Shown piece after piece: positions 36,909 through 46,800 of a stretch of DNA of 64,000 bases. Positions within the stretch are counted from its first letter, which is position 1, and every line of letters begins with the position of its first letter. The position numbers and the translations under genes are program-made. Under the pieces are notes generated by a model that saw nothing but the letters and a program-made list of their open reading frames with translations, ran no database searches and was not told the origin of the DNA. Source of the DNA: Siderastrea siderea (taxonomy: Eukaryota > Cnidaria > Anthozoa > Scleractinia > Rhizangiidae); NCBI GenBank assembly GCA_964030785.1, contig OZ034976.1, positions 1,240,001 through 1,304,000 of the forward strand. Direction: 5' to 3'.

Positions 36909-38529
36909 TGTGGAATTCTATGGCTTCTTGAAATCTTCCAACGCTGTGATAAGCGTTGCCGAGATGGCGATAAGCTTTTCCTTCTCCAGCTTTATCGCCC
37001 ACTTCTTTGGATATTGATAGGTGTTTATTGTGGAATTCTATGGCTTCTTGAAATCTTCCAACGCTGTGATAAGCGCTGCCGAGATTTCCATAGGGAATTC
37101 CTTCTCCAGCCTTATCGCCCACTTCTTTGGATAATGATAGGTGTTTATTGTGGAATTCTATGGCTTCTTGAAATCTTCCAAGGCTGTGATAAGCGCTGCC
37201 GAGATTGCCATAGGCGATTCCTTCTGCAGCCTTATCACCCACTTCTTTGGATATTGATAGGTCTTTATTGTGGAAGTCTATGGCTTCTTGAAATCTTCCA
37301 AGGCTGTGATAAGCGTTGCCGAGATTGCAATAAGCTTTTCCTTCTCCAGACTTATCGCCCCCTTCTTTGGATATTGTTCGATGTTTATTGTGGAATTCGA
37401 TGGCTTCTTGAAATCTTCCAAGGCTGTCATAAGCGTTACCGAGATTGTAATAAGCTTTTCCTTCTCCAGCCTTATTGCCCACTTCTTTGGATATTGATAG
37501 GTGTTTATTGTGGAATACTATGGCTTCTTGAAATCTTCCAAAGTTGTGATAAGCGTTGCCGAGATTGCCATAAGCTCTTCCTTCTCCAGCCTTATCGCCC
37601 ACTTCTTTGGATATTGATAGCTCTTTATTGTGGAATTCTATGGCTTCTTGAAATCTTCCTGGGCTGTCATAAGCGTTGCCGAGATTGCCATAAGCTTTTC
37701 CTTCTCCAGCCTTATCGCCCCCTTCTTTGGATATTGATAGGTGTTTATTGTGGAATTCTATGGCTTCTTGCAATCTTCCAAGACTGTGATAAGCGTTGCC
37801 GAGATGGCCATAAGCTTTTCTTTCTCCAGCCTTATCGCCCACCTCTTTGGATATTGATAGGTCTTTATTGTGGAATTCTATGGCTTCTTGAAATCTTCCA
37901 ACGCTGTGATAAACGTTGCCGAGATTGCCATAATTTTTTCCTTCTCCAGCCTTATCGCCCATTTCTTTGGAAATTGATAGGTGTTTATTGTGGAATTCTA
38001 TGGCTTCTTGAAGTCTTCCTAGGCTGTCATAAGCGTTGCCGAGATTGCCATAAGCTTTTCCTTCTCCAGCGTTATCGCCCACTTCTTTGGATATTGATAG
38101 GAGTTTATTGTGGAATTCTATGGCTGCTTGAAATCTTTCAAGGCTGTGATAAGCGTTGCCGAGATTGCCATAAGCTTTTCCTTCTCCAGCCTTATCGCCC
38201 ACTTCTTTGGATATTGATAGGTGTTTATTGTGGAATTCTATGGCTTCTTGAAATCTTCCAATGCTGTGATAAGCGTTGCCGAGATTGCAATAAGCATTTC
38301 CCTCTCCAGCCCTATCGCCCACTTCTTTGGTTATTGATAGGTCTTTATTGTTGAATTCTATGGCTTCTTGAAATCTTCCAATGCGGTGATAAGCGTTGCC
38401 GAGATTGCCATAAGCTTTTCCTTCTCCAGCCTTATCGCCCACTTCTTTGGATATTGATAGGTGTTTATTGTGGAATTCTATGGCTTCTTGAAATCTTCCT
38501 AGGCTGTAATAAGCGTTGCCGAGTTGCAA
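36871..38529 (-). CDS. N block divergent TPR tail, about 13 repeats
   Basis: A 552-codon frame entered at the junction at 38521 and lost at the T7 insertion (36903-36909), ending EFHKKRPINIQRSGQ. It is nearly the same as 30513-32171 but has the KNYGN unit (ataatttttt) and EFHKK rather than EFPKK. The in-frame ATG of KEMGDK is at 37960-37962. It sits in the second 34-kb copy where the first has the five-unit-shorter 1179-3980 frame. Confidence 0.6.
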   Translation of the reverse strand: MQLGNAYYSLGRFQEAIEFHNKHLSISKEVGDKAGEGKAYGNLGNAYHRIGRFQEAIEFNNKDLSITKEVGDRAGEGNAYCNLGNAYHSIGRFQEAIEFHNKHLSISKEVGDKAGEGKAYGNLGNAYHSLERFQAAIEFHNKLLSISKEVGDNAGEGKAYGNLGNAYDSLGRLQEAIEFHNKHLSISKEMGDKAGEGKNYGNLGNVYHSVGRFQEAIEFHNKDLSISKEVGDKAGERKAYGHLGNAYHSLGRLQEAIEFHNKHLSISKEGGDKAGEGKAYGNLGNAYDSPGRFQEAIEFHNKELSISKEVGDKAGEGRAYGNLGNAYHNFGRFQEAIVFHNKHLSISKEVGNKAGEGKAYYNLGNAYDSLGRFQEAIEFHNKHRTISKEGGDKSGEGKAYCNLGNAYHSLGRFQEAIDFHNKDLSISKEVGDKAAEGIAYGNLGSAYHSLGRFQEAIEFHNKHLSLSKEVGDKAGEGIPYGNLGSAYHSVGRFQEAIEFHNKHLSISKEVGDKAGEGKAYRHLGNAYHSVGRFQEAIEFHKKRPINIQRSGQ

Positions 38530-40328
38530 TAGGCGAATCCTTCTCCAGCCCTATCGCCCACTTCTTTGGATATTGATAGGAGTTTATTGTGGAATTCTAT
38601 GGCTTCTTGAAATCTTCCAAAGTTGTGATAAGCGTTGCCGAGATTGCCATAAGCTTTTCCTTCTCCAGCCTTATCGCCCACTTCTTTAGATATTGATAGG
38701 TGTTTATTGTGGAATTCTATGGCTTCTTGAAATCTTCCTAGGCTGTGATAAGCGTTGCCGAGATTGCAATAGGCGAATCCTTCTCCAGCCCTATCGCCCA
38801 CTTCTTTGGATATTGATAGTCGTTTATTGTGGAATTCTATGGCTTCTTGAAATCTTCCAAAGTTGTGATAAGCGTTGCCGAGATTGCCATAAGCTTTTCC
38901 TTCTCCAGCCTTATCGCCCACTTCTTTGGATATTGATAGGTGTTTATTGTGGAATTCTATGGCTTCTTGAAATCTTCCTAGGTAGCGATAAGCAATGCCG
39001 AGATTGCAATAGGCGAATCCTTCTCCAGCCCTATCGCCCACTTCTTTGGATATTGATAGTTGTTTATTGTGGAATTCTATGGCTTCTTGAAATCTTCCAA
39101 AGTTGTGATAAGCGTTGCCGAGATTGCCATAAGCTTTTCCTTCTCCAGCCTTATCGCCCACTTCTTTGGATATTGATAGGTGTTTATTGTGGAATTGTAT
39201 GGCTTCTTGAAATCTTCCTAGGTAGCGATAAGCAATGCCGAGATTGCAATAGGCGAATCCTTCTCCAGCCCTATCGCCCACTTCTTTGGATATTGATAGG
39301 TGTTTATTTTGGAATTCTATGGCTTCTTGAAATCTTCTTAGGCTGAGATAAGCGCTGCCGAGATTGCCATAAGCTTTTCCTTCTCCAGCCTTATCGCCCA
39401 CTTCTTTAGATATTGATAGGTGTTTATTGTGGAATTCTATGGCTTCTTGAAATCTTCCTAGGCTGCGATAAGGGCTGCCGAAATTGCCATAAGCTTTTCC
39501 TTCTCCAGCCCTATCGCCCACTTCTTTGGATATTGATAGGAGTTTATTGTGGAATTCTATGGCTTCCTGAAATCTTCCTAGGCTGCAATAAGCGTTGCCG
39601 AGATCGCAATAGGCGAATCCTTCTCCAGCCTTATCGCCCACTTCTTTGGATATTGATAGTTGTTTATTGTGGAATTTTATGGCTTCTTGAAATCTTCCTA
39701 GGCTGAGATAAGCGCTGCCGAGATTGCCATAAGCTTTTCCTTCTCCAGCCTTATCGCCCACTTCTTTAGATATTGATAGGTGTTTATTGTGGAATTCTAT
39801 GGCTTCTTGAAATCTTCCTAGGCTGCGATAAGCGCTGCCGCGATTGCCATAAGCTTTTCCTTCTGCAGCCCTATCGCCCACTTCTTTGGATATTGATAGG
39901 TGTTTATTGTGGAATTCTATGGCTTCTTGAAATCTTCCAAAGTTGTGATAAGCGTTGCCGAGATTGCCATAAGCTTTTCCTTCTCCAGCCTTATCGCCCA
40001 CTTCTTTGGATATTGATAGGTGTTTATTGTGGAATTCTATGGCTTCTTGAAATCTTCCAATGCTGTGATAAGCGTTGCCGAGATTGCAATAAGCATTTCC
40101 CTCTCCAGCCCTATCGCCCACTTCTTTGGTTATTGATAGGTCTTTATTGTTGAATTCTATGGCTTCTTGAAATCTTCCAATGCGGTGATAAGCGTTGCCG
40201 AGATTGCCATAAGCTTTTCCTTCTCCAGCCTTATCGCCCACTTCTTTGGATATTGATAGGTGTTTATTGTGGAATTCTATGGCTTCTTGAAATCTTCCTA
40301 GGCTGTAATAAGCGTTGCCGAGTTGCAA
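38499..40328 (-). CDS. C block TPR array segment, 15 repeats, partial
   Basis: A 609-codon frame of 15 TPRs between the junctions at 40320 and 38521. It is the same length as 3950-5779 and has the same GNFGSPY unit. Private differences are NKLL near 38581 in the last unit and EAIQFH in one RYLG unit near 39197. No ATG in frame. Confidence 0.6.
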   Translation of the reverse strand: MQLGNAYYSLGRFQEAIEFHNKHLSISKEVGDKAGEGKAYGNLGNAYHRIGRFQEAIEFNNKDLSITKEVGDRAGEGNAYCNLGNAYHSIGRFQEAIEFHNKHLSISKEVGDKAGEGKAYGNLGNAYHNFGRFQEAIEFHNKHLSISKEVGDRAAEGKAYGNRGSAYRSLGRFQEAIEFHNKHLSISKEVGDKAGEGKAYGNLGSAYLSLGRFQEAIKFHNKQLSISKEVGDKAGEGFAYCDLGNAYCSLGRFQEAIEFHNKLLSISKEVGDRAGEGKAYGNFGSPYRSLGRFQEAIEFHNKHLSISKEVGDKAGEGKAYGNLGSAYLSLRRFQEAIEFQNKHLSISKEVGDRAGEGFAYCNLGIAYRYLGRFQEAIQFHNKHLSISKEVGDKAGEGKAYGNLGNAYHNFGRFQEAIEFHNKQLSISKEVGDRAGEGFAYCNLGIAYRYLGRFQEAIEFHNKHLSISKEVGDKAGEGKAYGNLGNAYHNFGRFQEAIEFHNKRLSISKEVGDRAGEGFAYCNLGNAYHSLGRFQEAIEFHNKHLSISKEVGDKAGEGKAYGNLGNAYHNFGRFQEAIEFHNKLLSISKEVGDRAGEGFAYCNSATLITA

Positions 40329-40807
40329 TAGGCGAATCCTTCTCCAGCCCTATCGCCCACTTCTTTGGATATTGATAGTCGTTTATTGTGGAATTCTATG
40401 GCTTCTTGAAATCTTCCAAAGTTGTGATAAGCGTTGCCGAGATTGCCATAAGCTTTTCCTTCTCCAGCCTTATCGCCCACTTCTTTGGATATTGATAGGT
40501 GTTTATTGTGGAATTCTATGGCTTCTTGAAATCTTCCAATGCTGTGATAAGCGTTGCCGAGATTGCAATAAGCATTTCCCTCTCCAGCCCTATCGCCCAC
40601 TTCTTTGGTTATTGATAGGTCTTTATTGTTGAATTCTATGGCTTCTTGAAATCTTCCAATGCGGTGATAAGCGTTGCCGAGATTGCCATAAGCTTTTCCT
40701 TCTCCAGCCTTATCGCCCACTTCTTTGGATATTGATAGGTGTTTATTGTGGAATTCTATGGCTTCTTGAAATCTTCCTAGGCTGTAATAAGCGTTGCCGA
40801 GTTGCAA
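40298..40807 (-). pseudogene. A cassette, 4-unit TPR fragment
   Basis: A 169-codon A cassette between the junctions at 40799 and 40320. It corresponds to 5749-6234 in copy 1 but keeps TAC where that cassette has a TAA stop. It has standard HRIGRFQ and NNKDL units and no ATG. Confidence 0.6.
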
Positions 40808-43800
40808 TAGGCGAATCCTTCTCCAGCCCTATCGCCCACTTCTTTGGATATTGATAGTCGTTTATTCTGGAATTCTATGGCTTCTTGAAATCTTCCAAAG
40901 TTGTGATAAGCGTTCCCGAGATTGCCATAAGCTTTTCCTTCTCCAGCCTTATCGCCCACTTCTTTGGATATTGATAGGTGTTTATTGTGGAATTCTATGG
41001 CTTCTTGAAATCTTCCTAGGCTGTGATAAGCGTTGCCGAGATTGCAATAGGCGAATCCTTCTCCAGCCCTATCGCCCACTTCTTTGGATATTGATAGTCG
41101 TTTATTGTGGAATTCTATGGCTTCTTGAAATCTTCCAAAGTTGTGATAAGCGTTGCCGAGATTGCCATAAGCTTTTCCTTCTCCAGCCTTATCGCCCACT
41201 TCTTTGGATATTGATAGGTGTTTATTGTGGAATTCTATGGCTTCTTGAAATCTTCCTAGGTAGCGATAAGCAATGCCGAGATTGCAATAGGCGAATCCTT
41301 CTCCAGCCCTATCGCCCACTTCTTTGGATATTGATAGGTGTTTATTGTGGAATTCTATGGCTTCTTGAAATCTTCCAAAGTTGTGATAAGCGTTGCCAAG
41401 ATTGCCATAAGCTTTTCCTTCTCCAGCCTTATCGCCCACTTCTTTGGATATTGATAGGTGTTTATTGTGGAATTGTTTGGCTTCTTGAAATCTTCCTAGG
41501 TAGCGATAAGCAATGCCGAGATTGCAATAGGCGAATCCTTCTCCAGCCCTATCGCCCACTTCTTTGGATATTGATAGGTGTTTATTTTGGAATTCTATGG
41601 CTTCTTGAAATCTTCTTAGGCTGAGATAAGCGCTGCCGAGATTGCCATAAGCTTTTCCTTCTCCAGCCTTATCGCCCACTTCTTTAGATATTGATAGGTG
41701 TTTATTGTGGAATTCTATGGCTTCTTGAAATCTTCCTTGGCTGCGATAAGCGCTGCCGAGGTTGCCATAAGCTTTTCCTTCTCCAGCCCTATCGCCCACT
41801 TCTTTGGATATTGATAGGAGTTTATTGTGGAATTCTATGGCTTCCTGAAATCTTCCTAGGCTGCAATAAGCGTTGCCGAGATCGCAATAGGCGAATCCTT
41901 CTCCAGCCCTATCGCCCACTTCTTTGGATATTGATAGTTGTTTATTGTGGAATTTTATGGCTTCTTGAAATCTTCCTAGGCTGAGATAAGCGCTGCCGAG
42001 ATTGCCATAAGCTTTTCCTTCTCCAGCCTTATCGCCCACTTCTTTAGATATTGATAGGTGTTTATTGTGGAATTCTATGGCTTCTTGAAATCTTCCTAGG
42101 CTGCGATAAGCGCTGCCGCGATTGCCATAAGCCTTTCCTTCTGCAGCCCTATCGCCCACTTCTTTGGATATTGATAGGTGTTTATTGTGGAATTCTATGG
42201 CTTCTTGAAATCTTCCTAGGCTGCAATAAGCGCTGCCGAGATTGCCATAAGCTTTTCCTTCTCCAGCCTTATCGCCCACTTCTTTAGATATTGATAGGTG
42301 TTTATTGTGGAATTCTATGGCTTCTTGAAATCTTCCAAAGTTGTGATAAGCGTTGCCGAGATTGCCATAAGCTTTTCCTTCTCCAGCCTTATCGCCCACT
42401 TCTTTGGATATTGATAGGTGTTTATTGTGGAATTCTATGGCTTCTTGAAATCTTCCAATGCTGTGATAAGCGTTGCCGAGATTGCAATAAGCATTTCCCT
42501 CTCCAGCCCTATCGCCCACTTCTTTGGTTATTGATAGGTCTTTATTGTTGAATTCTATGGCTTCTTGAAATCTTCCAATGCGGTGATAAGCGTTGCCGAG
42601 ATTGCCATAAGCTTTTCCTTCTCCAGCCTTATCGCCCACTTCTTTGGATATTGATAGGTGTTTATTGTGGAATTGTATGGCTTCTTGAAATCTTCCTAGG
42701 TAGCGATAAGCAATGCCGAGATTGCAATAGGCGAATCCTTCTCCAGCCCTATCGCCCACTTCTTTGGATATTGATAGGTGTTTATTTTGGAATTCTATGG
42801 CTTCTTGAAATCTTCTTAGGCTGAGATAAGCGCTGCCGCGATTGCCATAAGCTTTTCCTTCTGCAGCCCTATCGCCCACTTCTTTGGATATTGATAGGTG
42901 TTTATTGTGGAATTCTATGGCTTCTTGAAATCTTCCAAAGTTGTGATAAGCGTTGCCGAGATTGCCATAAGCTTTTCCTTCTCCAGCCTTATCGCCCACT
43001 TCTTTGGATATTGATAGGTGTTTATTGTGGAATTCTATGGCTTCTTGAAATCTTCCAATGCTGTGATAAGCGTTGCCGAGATTGCAATAAGCATTTCCCT
43101 CTCCAGCCCTATCGCCCACTTCTTTGGTTATTGATAGGTCTTTATTGTTGAATTCTATGGCTTCTTGAAATCTTCCAATGCGGTGATAAGCGTTGCCGAG
43201 ATTGCCATAAGCTTTTCCTTCTCCAGCCTTATCGCCCACTTCTTTGGATATTGATAGGTGTTTCTTGTGGAATTGTATGGCTTCTTGAAATCTTCCTAGG
43301 TAGCGATAAGCAATGCCGAGATTGCAATAGGCGAATCCTTCTCCAGCCCTATCGCCCACTTCTTTGGATATTGATAGGTGTTTATTTTGGAATTCTATGG
43401 CTTCTTGAAATCTTCTTAGGCTGAGATAAGCGCTGCCGAGATTGCCATAAGCTTTTCCTTCTCCAGCCTTATCGCCCACTTCTTTAGATATTGATAGGTG
43501 TTTATTGTGGAATTCTATGGCTTCTTGAAATCTTCCTAGGCTGCGATAAGCGCTGCCGAGGTTGCCATAAGCTTTTCCTTCTCCAGCCCTATCGCCCACT
43601 TCTTTGGATATTGATAGGAGTTTATTGTGGAATTCTATGGCTTCCTGAAATCTTCCTAGGCTGCAATAAGCGTTGCCGAGATCGCAATAGGCGAATCCTT
43701 CTCCAGCCTTATCGCCCACTTCTTTGGATATTGATAGTTGTTTATTGTGGAATTTTATGGCTTCTTGAAATCTTCCTAGGCTGAGATAAGCGCTGCCGAG

Positions 43801-46800
43801 ATTGCTATAAGCTTTTCCTTCTCCAGCCTTATCGCCCACTTCTTTGGATATTGATAGGTGTTTATTGTGGAATTCTATGGCTTCTTGAAATCTTCCTAGG
43901 CTGTGATAAGCGTTGCCGAGATTGCAATAGGCGAATCCTTCTCCAGCCCTATCGCCCACTTCTTTGGATATTGATAGTCGTTTATTGTGGAATTCTATGG
44001 CTTCTTGAAATCTTCCAAAGTTGTGATAAGCGTTGCCGAGATTACCATAAGCTTTTCCTTCTCCAGCCTTATCGCCCACTTCTTTGGATATTGATAGGTG
44101 TTTATTGTGGAATTCTATGGCTTCTTGAAATCTTCCTAGGTAGCGATAAGCAATGCCGAGATTGCAATAGGCGAATCCTTCTCCAGCCCTATCGCCCACT
44201 TCTTTGGATATTGATAGTTGTTTATTGTGGAATTCTATGGCTTCTTGAAATCTTCCAAAGTTGTGATAAGCGTTGCCGAGATTGCCATAAGCTTTTCCTT
44301 CTCCAGCCTTATCGCCCACTTCTTTGGATATTGATAGGTGTTTATTGTGGAATTCTATGGCTTCTTGAAATCTTCCTAGGTAGCGATAAGCAATGCCGAG
44401 ATTGCAATAGGCCAATCCTTCTCCAGCCCTATCGCCCACTTCTTTGGATATTGATAGGTGTTTATTTTGGAATTCTATGGCTTCTTGAAATCTTCTTAGG
44501 CTGAGATAAGCGCTGCCGAGATTGCCATAAGCTTTTCCTTCTCCAGCCTTATCGCCCACTTCTTTAGATATTGATAGGTGTTTATTGTGGAATTCTATGG
44601 CTTCTTGAAATCTTCCTAGGCTGCGATAAGCGCTGCCGAGGTTGCCATAAGCTTTTCCTTCTCCAGCCCTATCGCCCACTTCTTTGGATATTGATAGGAG
44701 TTTATTGTGGAATTCTATGGCTTCCTGAAATCTTCCTAGGCTGCAATAAGCGTTGCCGAGATCGCAATAGGCGAATCCTTCTCCAGCCTTATCGCCCACT
44801 TCTTTGGATATTGATAGTTGTTTATTGTGGAATTTTATGGCTTCTTGAAATCTTCCTAGGCTGAGATAAGCGCTGCCGAGATTGCCATAAGCTTTTCCTT
44901 CTCCAGCCTTATCGCCCACTTCTTTAGATATTGATAGGTGTTTATTGTGGAATTCTATGGCTTCTTGAAATCTTCCTAGGCTGCGATAAGCGCTGCCGCG
45001 ATTGCCATAAGCTTTTCCTTCTGCAGCCCTATCGCCCACTTCTTTGGATATTGATAGGTGTTTATTGTGGAATTCTATGGCTTCTTGAAATCTTCCAAAG
45101 TTGTGATAAGCGTTGCCGAGATTGCCATAAGCTTTTCCTTCTCCAGCCTTATCGCCCACTTCTTTGGATATTGATAGGTGTTTATTGTGGAATTTTATGG
45201 CTTCTTGAAATCTTCCTAGGCTGAGATAAGCGCTGCCGAGATTGCTATAAGCTTTTCCTTCTCCAGCCTTATCGCCCACTTCTTTGGATATTGATAGGTG
45301 TTTATTGTGGAATTCTATGGCTTCTTGAAATCTTCCTAGGCTGTGATAAGCGTTGCCGAGATTGCAATAGGCGAATCCTTCTCCAGCCCTATCGCCCACT
45401 TCTTTGGATATTGATAGTCGTTTATTGTGGAATTCTATGGCTTCTTGAAATCTTCCAAAGTTGTGATAAGCGTTGCCGAGATTGCCATAAGCTTTTCCTT
45501 CTCCAGCCTTATCGCCCACTTCTTTGGATATTGATAGGTGTTTATTGTGGAATTCTATGGCTTCTTGAAATCTTCCTAGGTAGCGATAAGCAATGCCGAG
45601 ATTGCAATAGGCGAATCCTTCTCCAGCCCTATCGCCCACTTCTTTGGATATTGATAGTTGTTTATTGTGGAATTCTATGGCTTCTTGAAATCTTCCAAAG
45701 TTGTGATAAGCGTTGCCGAGATTGCCATAAGCTTTTCCTTCTCCAGCCTTATCGCCCACTTCTTTGGATATTGATAGGTGTTTATTGTGGAATTCTATGG
45801 CTTCTTGAAATCTTCCTAGGTAGCGATAAGCAATGCCGAGATTGCAATAGGCCAATCCTTCTCCAGCCCTATCGCCCACTTCTTTGGATATTGATAGGTG
45901 TTTATTTTGGAATTCTATGGCTTCTTGAAATCTTCTTAGGCTGAGATAAGCGCTGCCGAGATTGCCATAAGCTTTTCCTTCTCCAGCCTTATCGCCCACT
46001 TCTTTAGATATTGATAGGTGTTTATTGTGGAATTCTATGGCTTCTTGAAATCTTCCTAGGCTGCGATAAGCGCAACCGAGGTTGCCATAAGCTTTTCCTT
46101 CTCCAGCCCTATCGCCCACTTCTTTGGATATTGATAGGAGTTTATTGTGGAATTCTATGGCTTCTTGAAATCTTCCTAGGCTGCAATAAGCGTTGCCGAG
46201 ATCGCAATAGGCGAATCCTTCTCCAGCCTTATCGCCCACTTCTTTGGATATTGATAGTTGTTTATTGTGGAATTTTATGGCTTCTTGAAATCTTCCTAGG
46301 CTGAGATAAGCGCTGCCGAGATTGCCATAAGCTTTTCCTTCTCCAGCCTTATCGCCCACTTCTTTAGATATTGATAGGTGTTTATTGTGGAATTCTATGG
46401 CTTCTTGAAAACTTCCTAGGCTGCGATAAGCGCTGCCGCGATTGCCATAAGCTTTTCCTTCTGCAGCCCTATCGCCCACTTCTTTGGATATTGATAGGTG
46501 TTTATTGTGGAATTCTATGGCTTCTTGAAATCTTCCAAAGTTGTGATAAGCGTTGCCGAGATTGCCATAAGCTTTTCCTTCTCCAGCCTTATCGCCCACT
46601 TCTTTGGATATTGATAGGTGTTTATTGTGGAATTCTATGGCTTCTTGAAATCTTCCAATGCTGTGATAAGCGTTGCCGAGATTGCAATAAGCATTTCCCT
46701 CTCCAGCCCTATCGCCCACTTCTTTGGTTATTGATAGGTCTTTATTGTTGAATTCTATGGCTTCTTGAAATCTTCCAATGCGGTGATAAGCGTTGCCGAG